Counted from the stretch's first letter, positions 35,828 through 45,790 are shown. The stretch is DNA of 64,000 bases from Candidatus Pelagibacter sp. RS40 (GCF_002101295.1 NZ_CP020778.1:434001-498000); one strand, 5' to 3'. Numbers and translations are program-made. Notes: generated from the sequence alone by a model not told the origin.

Positions 35828-37097
35828 CAGGCTTGTATGGTCCTTCTGTAGTTACGCTAATATATTGAGCTTGATCTTCAGATAACTTAGTTAATTTAGC
35901 CCCAACTTTTTCTAAGTGAAGTCTTGCAACTTTTTCATCTAAATGTTTTGGTAAAACATATACTTTCTTTTCATACTTATCTGAATTATTCCAAAGTTCA
36001 ATTTGAGCAGTTACTTGATTTGTAAATGATGCACTCATTACAAAACTAGGGTGCCCTGTTGCACATCCAAGATTTACCAGTCTACCTTCAGCAAGTAAAA
36101 TTATTCTTTTATTGCTAGGCAAAGTAATTTCATGAACTTGCGGTTTGATTTCATCCCACTTATAATTTTTTAGTGCTTCAACTTGAATTTCATTATCAAA
36201 GTGTCCAATATTGCAAAGTATAGCTCTATCTTTCATATCTCTCATGTGATCAGCTGTAACTACATCTTTGTTTCCAGTAGCTGTTACAACAATGTCTGCT
36301 TCTTTGATCATATCATCCATTAATACTACTTCATAACCTTCCATTGCAGCTTGAAGTGCGCATATAGGATCAGTTTCGGTAACCATAACTCTTGCACCAC
36401 TTTGACGAAGCGATGCAGCACTTCCTTTTCCAACGTCACCAAAACCTGCTACGATAGCAACTTTTCCTGACATCATTACGTCAGTTGCTCTTTTTATTCC
36501 ATCAACTAAACTTTCTCTACAACCATAAAGGTTATCAAATTTTGATTTTGTAACAGAGTCGTTTACATTTATCGCAGGTACAAGTAAAGTTCCCTCGCTT
36601 TCCATTTTTTTCAAAGCTAAAACTCCAGTTGTAGTTTCTTCTGACAAACCTTTTATATCTTTTAATAAATCTTTGTAATCTTTGTGCATCAAGGCTGTTA
36701 AATCTCCACCATCATCAAGTATCATATTTGGTTTCCAACCTTCTTTTCCTTCAATAGTTTGTTTTACACACCACCAATATTCTTCCTCTGTTTCACCTTT
36801 CCATGCAAAAACAGGTATTCCAGCTTTTGCAATTGCAGCAGCTGCGTGATCTTGGGTAGAAAAAATATTACACGAAGACCATCTTACTTCAGCTCCAAGC
36901 TCAACTAGTGTTTCAATTAATACTGCTGTTTGGATTGTCATATGTAAACAGCCAACAATTTTTGCACCTTTTAAAGGTTCTTTACCTTTATACTCTGCTC
37001 TTAATGCCATTAAGCCTGGCATTTCTGTTTCTGCTAATGAAATTTCTTTTCTACCAAATTCTGCTTCAGATATATCTTTTACTTTATAATCTTCCAT
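35811..37097 (-). CDS. ahcY: Adenosylhomocysteinase (SAH hydrolase)
   Basis: The 428-residue enzyme splits S-adenosylhomocysteine to adenosine and homocysteine, clearing the product of SAM methylation. The NAD-binding motif [10 protein letters not shown] is at about residues 218-227, and the conserved [25 protein letters not shown] and C-terminal KPDAYRY (ending in the NAD-contacting Lys-Tyr tail) are all present. It lies 44 bases after chvG and directly before tsaE. No SAH or SAM riboswitch is visible in the short upstream gap. Confidence 0.98.
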   Translation of the reverse strand: MEDYKVKDISEAEFGRKEISLAETEMPGLMALRAEYKGKEPLKGAKIVGCLHMTIQTAVLIETLVELGAEVRWSSCNIFSTQDHAAAAIAKAGIPVFAWKGETEEEYWWCVKQTIEGKEGWKPNMILDDGGDLTALMHKDYKDLLKDIKGLSEETTTGVLALKKMESEGTLLVPAINVNDSVTKSKFDNLYGCRESLVDGIKRATDVMMSGKVAIVAGFGDVGKGSAASLRQSGARVMVTETDPICALQAAMEGYEVVLMDDMIKEADIVVTATGNKDVVTADHMRDMKDRAILCNIGHFDNEIQVEALKNYKWDEIKPQVHEITLPSNKRIILLAEGRLVNLGCATGHPSFVMSASFTNQVTAQIELWNNSDKYEKKVYVLPKHLDEKVARLHLEKVGAKLTKLSEDQAQYISVTTEGPYKPDAYRY

Positions 37098-37141
37098 AAG
37101 AAGAGGCTTTTAACAACTTAACAAAATTAATCAACAAAGAT

Positions 37142-38674
37142 TTAAGCTTTTGGGAAATTTATTTCAATTCTGGCACCTTTATCCTCATTATTAGATGCGG
37201 TGATTTCGCCACCATGTATCTCTACTAAATTTTTTACTATATTTAGTCCTAAACCTGAATGCTCACCAAATTTCTCAGGTCTATTGCTATAAAATCTATT
37301 GAAAATTTTATTTGTATCATTTTCATTAAAACCAACCCCTTCGTCTGAAACTATTAATGTAATTTTATCCTCTTCTTTTTTTGCTAGCTCAACATCTATT
37401 GCTTGATTTTTCTCACTAAATGAAATCGAATTTTCTAATAAGTTTGCTATAATTTGTTCAATTCGATTTTCTATAGCAAGAATTTCATAATTATTTTGGC
37501 CATTTGTCTTAAAATTAATTGCTATAGATTTTTTAGTGTCATAAACGCTATTAAAATCATCAACGACTGATTTTACTACCTCAGCTAAGTTGATTTTTTT
37601 CATCTTTTCGGAGGAAATTGCAGCCTCATCTCTCAACATTTGTGAATAATCTGTAATTAATCTCTCAATTCTTTCAACATCATGAGAAACAATTTTTACT
37701 AACTTATGTCTTTGTGATTTATCCTCAGTCTCAGATATAATTTCTGATGCACTCTTTAAAGATGCTAGCGGATTTCTTATTTCATGCAACAAGTCTGTTG
37801 AATAATTTTCTGCTGTTGTAATTCTTTGATGTAATTCATCAGTCATTTCTCCCAATGATTTTGATAAAGTTCCAATTTCATCATTTCTATTCTGAATTGA
37901 TTTTATGTTTGTTTCTTGACTACTTTTCTCTTTTATTAAATTTGTATAAATAACCAAATTTTTTATTGGCTTTAAAAAATATCTATTCATAACAAATGAA
38001 AAAATTATAATTACTATACCAACTAAAATTGCTGTTCTAACTATAAACACTTTACGTTCGTTAATTACAGCTTTTACATCATTTGCGTTTTCTGTAACTG
38101 CAATAAAACCAACTTCTCTATTATCTATTATGACATTTTTCAAAGTTGTTAACAAAAATTGATCGTAACTATCAGAAGTAAATGTAAAGGGTTGTCCATA
38201 ATTTTTTGAACTTTTATAAATGTTTAAATTTTCCAAAATTTTAACTTTTTTTTTTAAATTTTCCTCTTTTTTTTCTGGTTTATTATTTTGTTCGTTTTCG
38301 TTGAGGTTATTCATTTCAACTATATCTAATCTTTGGGAAAAAGCTCGCGGGTCCAGATCAAGAGTGTCCGTATCTCCAATTAGATTAAAATTGAGATCAA
38401 AAAACTGAACTCTATCTAAACTTTGAAACAAAAACCTAGTAGAAAAAAGAAAACTTTTTACCTCTTCCTCATTAAATTGAACTTGTAATCTATTCAAATT
38501 TTCAATTGTATTGTCTAGTGTATTAATATGATTTACTGTCTTAGTTTTTATTAATGTAGGTTGAATTCTATTAAGGTAAATTAATGTTAGTAAACCAATA
38601 ATCAAAAATACCAAAAAATTAATAAATAGAAATTTTTTTAGTATTGATAAATTTTTAAGAAAACGACTCAACAT
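37142..38674 (-). CDS. chvG: Sensor histidine kinase ChvG-like
   Basis: The 510-residue kinase has a membrane helix at about residues 13-30, a periplasmic sensor region to about 210, a second helix near 210-230 and a HAMP linker. The dimerisation domain has the phospho-accepting His in LLHEIRNPLAS (about residue 300). The ATPase domain has an N box (LLENSISF), DEGVGF and GLGLNIVKN. Layout and position with a ChvI-type regulator and ahcY match the alphaproteobacterial ChvG/ExoS family, which responds to acidity and envelope stress. Its start overlaps the chvI stop in TAATG. Confidence 0.9.
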   Translation of the reverse strand: MLSRFLKNLSILKKFLFINFLVFLIIGLLTLIYLNRIQPTLIKTKTVNHINTLDNTIENLNRLQVQFNEEEVKSFLFSTRFLFQSLDRVQFFDLNFNLIGDTDTLDLDPRAFSQRLDIVEMNNLNENEQNNKPEKKEENLKKKVKILENLNIYKSSKNYGQPFTFTSDSYDQFLLTTLKNVIIDNREVGFIAVTENANDVKAVINERKVFIVRTAILVGIVIIIFSFVMNRYFLKPIKNLVIYTNLIKEKSSQETNIKSIQNRNDEIGTLSKSLGEMTDELHQRITTAENYSTDLLHEIRNPLASLKSASEIISETEDKSQRHKLVKIVSHDVERIERLITDYSQMLRDEAAISSEKMKKINLAEVVKSVVDDFNSVYDTKKSIAINFKTNGQNNYEILAIENRIEQIIANLLENSISFSEKNQAIDVELAKKEEDKITLIVSDEGVGFNENDTNKIFNRFYSNRPEKFGEHSGLGLNIVKNLVEIHGGEITASNNEDKGARIEINFPKA

Positions 38675-39372
38675 TATTTAACATTCCAACGATATCCACT
38701 TCCGTATCTAGTTTCAATCGCTGAAAAGTCAGGATCTATCCTCTTAAATTTTTTTCTTATTCTTTTTACATGGCTGTCTATTGTTCTATCTTCAATGTCA
38801 GTATCTTCTCTATATGCAACATCCATTAATTGAGATCTTTCTTTGATTATACCAGGTCTTTTTGACAGTTCTTTAACTATTAAAAATTCTGTCGTTGTTA
38901 ATTTATCTGGTAGTTCTTTTCCATCCCACTCACACTCTAATTGTGAGGGGTCTAATTTTAATTTACCGTGAGAAATGATATTTTTATTTTCTTCAATTTT
39001 ATTATCTTTTTTTCTAAGTTGTACTCTAATTCTCTCAATAAGAATTTTCGTAGAAAATCCACCAGATTTTTTTACGAAATCATCGGCCCCAAGTTTTAAT
39101 CCAAGCAATTCATCAACTTCTTCATCCTTTGAAGTTAAAAAAATTACAGGCATTGAAGTTTTTTTTCTTAATTTTTTTAACAATTCTTCTCCATCCATTC
39201 TTGGCATTTTAATGTCTATAACTGCAAGATCAGGTGGCGTTCTTGACAAACCTATTAGAGCACTTTCTCCATCTAAATATGTTTGAATTTGAAATCCTTC
39301 TTTCTCAAGTGCAATACTTAAAGTAGTTAAGATATTTCTATCATCATCGACTAGTGCAATTGTTTGTTTCAT
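38674..39372 (-). CDS. chvI: Response regulator ChvI-like (OmpR family)
   Basis: The 232-residue regulator has a receiver domain with the phospho-acceptor Asp in VIDIKMPRMDG (about residue 53) and the Lys in FLTSKDEEVD. A winged-helix DNA-binding domain of the OmpR type follows (about 130-230), ending SHVKRIRKKF and YGSGYRW. It is the partner of the downstream ChvG-type kinase, with which it is translationally coupled. In relatives this pair controls envelope and metabolic genes; its targets here are unknown. Confidence 0.93.
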   Translation of the reverse strand: MKQTIALVDDDRNILTTLSIALEKEGFQIQTYLDGESALIGLSRTPPDLAVIDIKMPRMDGEELLKKLRKKTSMPVIFLTSKDEEVDELLGLKLGADDFVKKSGGFSTKILIERIRVQLRKKDNKIEENKNIISHGKLKLDPSQLECEWDGKELPDKLTTTEFLIVKELSKRPGIIKERSQLMDVAYREDTDIEDRTIDSHVKRIRKKFKRIDPDFSAIETRYGSGYRWNVK

Positions 39373-39423
39373 TATTCACTTATAAAAATACTAAAATGTT
39401 TAAATTTGGGCAATTAAATGTTT

Positions 39424-42198
39424 CTAATGTAATTGTCCCCAATTATCACCAGAATTTATGTCTACTAATAAAGGTATTGAGAATGAGTGCAGGTTACTAT
39501 CTTTTACACTTGTCATTATTTTTTTTATAATTTTTGAACTATTAATAATATTTTTTTCCTCTACTTCAAATATTAACTCATCATGAATTTGTAAAAGCAT
39601 TTTTAGATTATTATTTTTTTTATCGCTAATCTCGTCATCTAATCTAATCATTGCCATCCTCATTATTTCTGATGCTGACCCCTGAATTGGCGCATTTATT
39701 GCTGCTCTTTCTTGAAAATTTCTTACGTTAAAGTTTTTATCATTAATACCGGTAATGTGTGTTTTTCTTCCAAAAATATTGTTTACAAATCCGCTTTTTC
39801 TACAAAACTTTATTGTTTCAGACATATATTCTTTTATCTCAGGGAATTTTAAAAAATAAGAGTTAAGAAATTCCTCAGCCTCGACGTTTGAAACGTTAAT
39901 TTGTTTTGCAAGACCATATTGCGATATTCCATAAATTATTCCAAAATTAATAGCTTTAGCTTTTCTTCTCATATCTGGGTCAACTTTGTTAATTTCAGTT
40001 CCAAATACTTGGCTTGCTGTAAGAGAGTGAATATCATCATTATTATTAAATGCTTTTTTTAACTCTTTCACATCTGCTAGATCTGCTAAGATTCTCATTT
40101 CTATTTGATTATAATCTGCAGAAATAAGTTTTTTGTTTTTTTCAGCAATAAATGCTCTTCTTATATCTTTGCCTTCTTCAGTTTTAATTGGGATGTTTTG
40201 CAAATTTGGATCACTTGATGCCAGTCTTCCAGTTGTTGTAGCAGCTAAAAGGAAAGATGTATGAATTCTTTTTGTATTTTTATTTATGTGTTCAGGAAGA
40301 GTATCTGAATAAGTATTTTTAAGTTTGCTAGTTTGTCTCCACTCAAGAACTAATTTTGGAAAATCATAACCCTTGAAAGCTAAATCTTCTAAAACAGAAG
40401 CACTAGTTGCAAAACTTCCTTTTTTTGTTTTTTTTAATGAGGCAATTTTTAAGTCATTATACATTATTTCACCAAGCTGCTTGGTAGAACCAATATTAAA
40501 TTCTTTTTTAGAGAGCTTAAATATTTTCTGTTCTAGGCTTTTTATTTTTTTTTCAAATTTCGAAGATAAGTTTTTAAGTGATTTTTCATCTAATTTAATA
40601 CCTTCTATTTCCATTTTAGCTAAAATTTTAACTAATGGTTTTTCAAAAATTTCATAAATATTTAAAAGATTTTCCTCTTTCAAAGACTTTAAAAAGTTTT
40701 TGTACAATCGATATGTAATATCAGCATCCTCAGCTGCATAATCCTTGGCTATATTCACATCTACTTCTGAAAAATTTATTTGTTTTTTTCCAGTACCTAC
40801 TAAATCTTTAAATTGAATTGTTTTATGTCCTAAATGAATTTCAGCCAGTGTATCCATGTTGTGTCTATTTTTTCCTGCATCTAAAACATAAGACATCAAC
40901 ATCGTATCTTCTAAAGAATTAATATCTATTCCTCTTTTATTAAAAATAATATAATCAAACTTAATATTTTGACCGATCTTTTTAATACTTTTGTCCTCTA
41001 AATAAGGTTTTAATATTTTTAAAATTTTTTTTTCATCCAAATTTTTGAAATTTTTATGTCCTGTCGGAATATAACAGCCTTTACCAATCGTGTGGGATAT
41101 AGAAATTCCAACAAGTTTTGCTTGATGGGCATCTAATGAGTTAGTTTCTGTATCAATAGCAAATTCCCCTTTATCCTCTGCAGCTTTTAACCATTTTTGT
41201 AGCTCCACCTCATTTTTAATTAAATGATAGTTTTCTTTTGTAATTTTCGCATTATTTTTTTCATCAGTATTTTTATTTTTGCTCTTTAAAAAATCAGTTT
41301 CTCCGTAAGTTGAAATTGCAGAACTTAATAGTCTATTAAATTCCATTTCTCTTAAGAAATTATAAAGTTTTTGTTTATCAATTTCCTTTAATTTAAATTC
41401 CTCGATTTTATTTTTAACTGGAACATCCTTTTTTAATGTTACAAGTTTCTTACTAATTATTGCTTTATCTTTATTTTCAATTAATGTTTCTCTTCTCTTA
41501 TTCTGTTTAATTTTGGTTGCATTTTTTAGTAAATTTTCTAAATTTCCATATTCTTTGATTAATTCAGCTGCGGTTTTAACTCCAATGCCTGGTACACCTG
41601 GGACATTATCAGTACTGTCTCCAGCTAAAGCTTGAACATCTATTACCTTTCTAGCTTCAACTCCAAATTTATTTTGAACATCCTCCTCATTTATAAATTT
41701 ATTCTTCATAGGGTCATAAATTCTCACATTTTTCCTATAAAGCTGCATTAAATCTTTATCAGAGGAAACTATTGTTGCTTTTGCACCTTTTTCTAAAATT
41801 TGCTCTACATAGGTAGCGATCAAATCGTCTGCTTCATAATTTATTAATTCAATAGAAGGGAGATTGAAAGCAAGCACTGATTTTCTTATATAATCAAATT
41901 GTGGGATTAAATCATCAGGAGCATCAGATCTGTTTCCCTTATATTCAGAGTAAATTTCATTTCTGAAATTTTTTCTTGCTGAGTCAAAAATCACTGCAAA
42001 ATGGCTAGGCTTATCCTTATTATCTTTTGATTTAGCATCTTCTAAAAGTTTAAAAAGCATGTTGCAAAATCCACTAACAGCTCCAACAGGCAAGCCATCA
42101 CTTTTTCTTGTTAACGGTGGAAGTGCATAATAAGCTCTGAAAATATATCCAGATCCATCAATTAAATAAAAGTTATCGTCTTTTTTAATTTTTGACAT
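39424..42198 (-). CDS. polA: DNA polymerase I
   Basis: At 924 residues this is a full three-domain Pol I. The 5'-3' exonuclease domain covers about residues 1-300 (GSGYIFRAYYAL, SSDKDLMQL). A 3'-5' proofreading domain at about 330-510 keeps the acidic DTETNSLD motif. The polymerase domain has motif A DYNQIEMRILADL, motif B RRKAKAINFGIIYG and motif C QIHDELIFEV. It fills Okazaki gaps and repairs DNA. It is transcribed leftward 51 bases ahead of chvI and divergent from bioY. Confidence 0.98.
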   Translation of the reverse strand: MSKIKKDDNFYLIDGSGYIFRAYYALPPLTRKSDGLPVGAVSGFCNMLFKLLEDAKSKDNKDKPSHFAVIFDSARKNFRNEIYSEYKGNRSDAPDDLIPQFDYIRKSVLAFNLPSIELINYEADDLIATYVEQILEKGAKATIVSSDKDLMQLYRKNVRIYDPMKNKFINEEDVQNKFGVEARKVIDVQALAGDSTDNVPGVPGIGVKTAAELIKEYGNLENLLKNATKIKQNKRRETLIENKDKAIISKKLVTLKKDVPVKNKIEEFKLKEIDKQKLYNFLREMEFNRLLSSAISTYGETDFLKSKNKNTDEKNNAKITKENYHLIKNEVELQKWLKAAEDKGEFAIDTETNSLDAHQAKLVGISISHTIGKGCYIPTGHKNFKNLDEKKILKILKPYLEDKSIKKIGQNIKFDYIIFNKRGIDINSLEDTMLMSYVLDAGKNRHNMDTLAEIHLGHKTIQFKDLVGTGKKQINFSEVDVNIAKDYAAEDADITYRLYKNFLKSLKEENLLNIYEIFEKPLVKILAKMEIEGIKLDEKSLKNLSSKFEKKIKSLEQKIFKLSKKEFNIGSTKQLGEIMYNDLKIASLKKTKKGSFATSASVLEDLAFKGYDFPKLVLEWRQTSKLKNTYSDTLPEHINKNTKRIHTSFLLAATTTGRLASSDPNLQNIPIKTEEGKDIRRAFIAEKNKKLISADYNQIEMRILADLADVKELKKAFNNNDDIHSLTASQVFGTEINKVDPDMRRKAKAINFGIIYGISQYGLAKQINVSNVEAEEFLNSYFLKFPEIKEYMSETIKFCRKSGFVNNIFGRKTHITGINDKNFNVRNFQERAAINAPIQGSASEIMRMAMIRLDDEISDKKNNNLKMLLQIHDELIFEVEEKNIINSSKIIKKIMTSVKDSNLHSFSIPLLVDINSGDNWGQLH

Positions 42199-42275
42199 TT
42201 AATATTTTAGCTTAAATTAATATAAGTTAATAATTTTAAAATAACTTGTTAACAAAAGTGTAGATTTATTGTTAT

Positions 42276-42281
42276 TATAAT
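42276..42281 (+). promoter_or_regulatory. Candidate -10 box for bioY
   Basis: TATAAT lies 15 bases before the bioY ATG at 42296, which would give a very short leader of under ten bases. A matching -35 at the right distance is not clear. I see no BirA/BioR-type operator in this gap. Confidence 0.35.
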
Positions 42282-42295
42282 TGTATCAATTAAGC

Positions 42296-42847
42296 ATGGA
42301 AATAGCTAAAAATATTTACAGTAACAAAGTACTTAAATACATCATAATTGCTTTTGCTGGATCAATATTATTAACTATATCGGCAAAAATTAAAATCCCA
42401 TTTTATCCTGTTCCAATGACAATGCAGACTTTTGTCGTAATATTGTTAGGAATAACATTTGGATATAAAGCTGGTGCTGTTGCAGTTTGTTTATATTTAA
42501 TTGAGGGAATTTCTGGATTGCCTGTATTCTCTAATTCTCCTGAGAAGGGAGTTGGTATATCATATTTTATGGGTCCAACAATGGGCTATCTAATTGGATT
42601 TATTTTTGCTGCAGTCATTGCTGGATATTTGAAATATACAAAAAACTATATTTTTAATTTTTTTAAAATTTTATTTTCAATTTCAATTATTTATCTATTT
42701 GGTTTATTGTGGCTTGGTACCCTAATTGGATGGGATAAACCAATATTTAAATTAGGCTTGTTGCCATTTGTTTATGCGGAAACACTTAAAATACTTCTGC
42801 TTACTTTGATTGTTAATAAGTTGAAAAATTTTAGAAGGTTTATCTAG
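42296..42847 (+). CDS. bioY: Biotin transporter BioY (ECF S component)
   Basis: From the ATG at 42296 this is 183 residues with six membrane helices. It carries BioY hallmarks: IKIPFYPVPMTMQTFVVIL near residues 30-50, the EGISGLPVF segment and the GPTMGYLIGF motif of the biotin site. It imports biotin, alone or with the general ECF energising module; no ecfA/ecfT genes are in the window. The TTG at 42281 would add five residues and is less likely. It converges on the RegA-type regulator with an 8-base overlap. Confidence 0.93.
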   Translation: MEIAKNIYSNKVLKYIIIAFAGSILLTISAKIKIPFYPVPMTMQTFVVILLGITFGYKAGAVAVCLYLIEGISGLPVFSNSPEKGVGISYFMGPTMGYLIGFIFAAVIAGYLKYTKNYIFNFFKILFSISIIYLFGLLWLGTLIGWDKPIFKLGLLPFVYAETLKILLLTLIVNKLKNFRRFI

Positions 42848-43403
42848 GTGATCTTTTAGAGAGAATTCTTTGCAGAGTTCTTCTGTGCATTTTCAATCTT
42901 CTTGCAGTTTCAGAAACATTTCTATTACAAAGCTCAAAAACTCTGTGGATATGTTCCCATTTTACTCTATCTGCTGACATTGGATTTTCTGGTGGAGCAG
43001 CTTTTTTGTTAGGGTCTGCAAGCAATGCCTTTTCAACGTCATCTGCATCAGCTGGTTTTGCAAGATAATCAATTGCACCTTCTTTAATAGCTGCAACTGC
43101 AGTTGGAATATTGCCGTATCCAGTTAGCATTACTATTCTGCTCTCAGAATTATTTTTTTGAATTTCTTTTACAACTTCAAGTCCATTCCCATCATTTAAT
43201 CTTAAATCAACAACTGCAAAGGCTGGCTTTTTGGATTTTACAGATTCTATTCCAATTTTTACACCTTCAGCTTGTGAAACGGAGAAACCTTTCTTCTCCA
43301 TTGCTCTTGCAAGTCTTTCTCTGAATGGGTTATCATCGTCTACAATTAATAGAGATTTATCCTCAAATTCTGCTATTTTTTTTACTATCTCAGCTTCAGC
43401 CAT
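42840..43403 (-). CDS. regA: RegA/ActR/PrrA-type response regulator
   Basis: The 187-residue protein has a receiver domain with Asp66 (VVDLRL) and Lys116 (YLAKP). A proline-rich linker (KKAAPPENP) and a Fis-type helix-turn-helix C-terminus (NVSETARRLKMHRRTLQRIL) follow. That linker and HTH are diagnostic of the RegA/ActR/PrrA redox regulators of alphaproteobacteria. The partner kinase RegB is not in this window. It is divergent from the ornithine decarboxylase gene with a 146-base gap and converges on bioY. Confidence 0.93.
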   Translation of the reverse strand: MAEAEIVKKIAEFEDKSLLIVDDDNPFRERLARAMEKKGFSVSQAEGVKIGIESVKSKKPAFAVVDLRLNDGNGLEVVKEIQKNNSESRIVMLTGYGNIPTAVAAIKEGAIDYLAKPADADDVEKALLADPNKKAAPPENPMSADRVKWEHIHRVFELCNRNVSETARRLKMHRRTLQRILSKRSPR

Positions 43404-43460
43404 GGGCCTTATATGGAAACATTCTAAATTATTTCAAGTATATATTTTTACTTTACATTG

Positions 43461-43525
43461 GCTCATTTTCAGCATAAATGCTCGTTTTATATAAACTTGC
43501 ATAGCAGTTATGCGAGTTTTTTTTG
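43461..43525 (+). promoter_or_regulatory. Leader attenuator with alternative hairpins before ornithine decarboxylase
   Basis: A terminator-type hairpin pairs AACTTGCATA (43494-43503) with TATGCGAGTT (43509-43518), loop GCAGT, and is followed by a run of eight T. It lies 25 bases before the ATG and downstream of no plus-strand gene. Its 5' arm can instead pair with ATGCTCGTTT at 43478-43487 (8 of 10 pairs, loop TATAT), an antiterminator-like alternative. A TATATT -10 candidate at 43441-43446 would start the leader near 43453. In position it resembles the speF leader RNA reported before alphaproteobacterial ornithine decarboxylase genes; I cannot check that consensus here. Confidence 0.6.
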
Positions 43526-43549
43526 TTAAATTTTTTTTTGGAGCTTTAA

Positions 43550-44728
43550 ATGCAAAAATTTAAGTCAGTTGACGAGCTTGTAAACCAACTGAAACCAACA
43601 GAACCGGTATATTGTATAAGAAGAAATTCTATAAGATTAGCTTCTAAATTCTTTCAAAATAAATTTCCAGGTAAAATCCTTTACGCTGTCAAAACAAATC
43701 CACATCCAGTAGTTTTGCAAACATTATTAGATAGCGGAATAAAGCACTACGATGTTGCATCAATTAAAGAGATCGAAACAATAAAAAATTTAAATCCTGA
43801 AGTTGAATGTTCTTACATGCATACCGTAAAAAGTAGAGAGGATATAAAGGAAGCATATTTTAAGTACAATATAAAAACTTTTGCATTAGATACAAAAGAT
43901 GAATTAATAAAAATTATTGAAAGCACAAATCACGCGAAAGACTTAAGATTATTTGTAAGAGTTTCTGTTTCAAATGAACATGCTGAAATTGATTTATCCA
44001 AAAAATTTGGAGCTATAACATCAGAAGCAGCAGGTCTTTTAAGGCTTGGTAAACAATATGCTTACAAACTTGGTTTAAGTTTTCATGTAGGCTCTCAATG
44101 CATGCATCCAATTTCGTATGCAAAAGGAATTTCAGAAATAGGAAATATAATTAAAAGAACAAAGATTGTTCCTGACATAATAAACGTCGGCGGTGGATTT
44201 CCAACAATTTATCCAGATCTTGTACCGCAGCCAATGCAATCTTATTTTGATGAAATAAAGAAAGGTTTAAAAAATTTAAAACTTCAAAAACTGCCAGAAA
44301 TAATTTGTGAACCTGGTAGATCGCTTGTTGCGGAAAGTGGATCTACAATTGTAAGAGTAAACTTAAGAAAAAAACAAAAATTGTATATCAATGATGGAAC
44401 GTATGGAACTTTATTTGATGCAGGAACACCTAATATTGTTTATCCATCAAGAGTAATTAAAAATGGAAGAGTAATATCAAAAAAGTTAACTTCTTTTGAT
44501 TTTTATGGTCCAACATGTGATAGTATGGATTATATGAAAGGTCCTTTCATATTGCCAAACAATATTAAGGAAAACGATTATATCGAGTTAGGTCAACTCG
44601 GAGCATATGGTTTAACATTTAGAACTCAATTTAATGGTTTTTATTCTGATCAGATATTTGAAGTAGAAGATGATCCAATTATGACAATGTATAACAAAGA
44701 AACTATGAAAGAGTTTCTTGTTGCATAA
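43550..44728 (+). CDS. Fold-III PLP ornithine decarboxylase family
   Basis: The 392-residue enzyme has an alanine-racemase-like barrel with the PLP lysine Lys48 in ILYAVKTNP and a glycine-rich phosphate site NVGGGFP. The C-terminal active-site region is YGPTCDSMDY. It matches the eukaryote-like ornithine/lysine decarboxylases used by alphaproteobacteria to make putrescine. The ATG follows a GGAG site. It is the first gene of a polyamine cluster and its leader carries a putative attenuator. The next gene starts at its stop (TAATG). Lysine may be a second substrate. Confidence 0.92.
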   Translation: MQKFKSVDELVNQLKPTEPVYCIRRNSIRLASKFFQNKFPGKILYAVKTNPHPVVLQTLLDSGIKHYDVASIKEIETIKNLNPEVECSYMHTVKSREDIKEAYFKYNIKTFALDTKDELIKIIESTNHAKDLRLFVRVSVSNEHAEIDLSKKFGAITSEAAGLLRLGKQYAYKLGLSFHVGSQCMHPISYAKGISEIGNIIKRTKIVPDIINVGGGFPTIYPDLVPQPMQSYFDEIKKGLKNLKLQKLPEIICEPGRSLVAESGSTIVRVNLRKKQKLYINDGTYGTLFDAGTPNIVYPSRVIKNGRVISKKLTSFDFYGPTCDSMDYMKGPFILPNNIKENDYIELGQLGAYGLTFRTQFNGFYSDQIFEVEDDPIMTMYNKETMKEFLVA

Positions 44729-45768
44729 TGTCAGAAAACAAAAACTTATCACATAATAGAAAAAAAGACCTCTTGAGCAAGGAGGTTGAGCACATTGACA
44801 TCACAAAGTTCGATGCAAGAGAAATTATATCCTCGATGTCAAAAATGTCATTTGTATCAAGAGAAACTGCCAATGCAGCAGATATTTATAATGAAATGCT
44901 GAAAGATAAAGATTGTACAATTTTTTTAACCTTAGCTGGATCTACCTCTGCAGCAGGATGTATGCATGTGTATAGAGATTTGGTTAAATACAATATGGTG
45001 GACGCAATAGTTGCAACTGGAGCTTCTATAATTGATATGGATTTTTTTGAGGCTTTGGGCTTTAAACATTATCAAGGTTCTCAATTTCAGGATGATACGG
45101 AGCTTAGAGAAAATTATATTGATAGAATATACGATACCTACATAGATGAAGATCAACTTCAAATGTGTGATAAAATTATCGGAGAAATTGCAGATACTTT
45201 AGAGCCTCGTAGTTACACTTCAAGAGAATTTATTCAGGAAATAGGAAAATATCTAAAAACAAATTCTAAAAAAAAAGGGTCGTTAATAGAAATGGCTTAC
45301 GACAATAATGTACCAATTTTTTGCCCTGCTTTTACAGACTCCAGCGCTGGTTTTGGATTAGTAATGCATCAAGAAAGAAATCCAAAGAATCACATAACTA
45401 TTGATGCAATAAGAGAGTTTAGAGAATTAACAGAAATAAAAATTAGATCTGAAGGTTCTGGTTTATTTATGATTGGTGGAGGTGTTCCAAAAAATTTTAT
45501 TCAAGATACGGTCATATGTGCTGAACTGCTTGGTAAAAATGTGGCTATGCATAAATATGCTGTGCAAATTACAGTTGCAGATTCTAGAGATGGTGCTTGC
45601 AGCAGTTCAACTTTAAAAGAAGCAAGTTCATGGGGTAAAGTTGACGTAACAAAAGAACAAATGGTTTTTGCTGAAGCAACAACTGTTTTGCCGTTAATTG
45701 CAAGTGATGCTTTCCATAAAGGTGAGTGGAAAAATAGAGAGAGAAAAAATTTCTCAAAAATATTTTAA
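44728..45768 (+). CDS. Deoxyhypusine synthase-like enzyme (probable homospermidine/polyamine synthase)
   Basis: The 346-residue protein belongs to the deoxyhypusine synthase family. The NAD-binding VATGASIIDMD and IGGGVPKNF segments and the catalytic lysine (Lys304 in SSWGKVD) are kept. The usual GxEFGGS segment is replaced by DSRDGACSSST. Bacteria lack eIF5A, so hypusine formation is not the role. Homologues linked to ornithine decarboxylase are thought to transfer an aminobutyl group between polyamines and make homospermidine. It is translationally coupled to the decarboxylase upstream, supporting that reading. Confidence 0.87.
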   Translation: MSENKNLSHNRKKDLLSKEVEHIDITKFDAREIISSMSKMSFVSRETANAADIYNEMLKDKDCTIFLTLAGSTSAAGCMHVYRDLVKYNMVDAIVATGASIIDMDFFEALGFKHYQGSQFQDDTELRENYIDRIYDTYIDEDQLQMCDKIIGEIADTLEPRSYTSREFIQEIGKYLKTNSKKKGSLIEMAYDNNVPIFCPAFTDSSAGFGLVMHQERNPKNHITIDAIREFRELTEIKIRSEGSGLFMIGGGVPKNFIQDTVICAELLGKNVAMHKYAVQITVADSRDGACSSSTLKEASSWGKVDVTKEQMVFAEATTVLPLIASDAFHKGEWKNRERKNFSKIF

Positions 45769-45790
45769 TTTAATATCATATAATTAAAGG

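Noticed and set aside
37098..37141. A SAH or SAM riboswitch upstream of ahcY
   Set aside because: Only 44 bases separate chvG and ahcY and no aptamer-like conserved core or paired arms are present.
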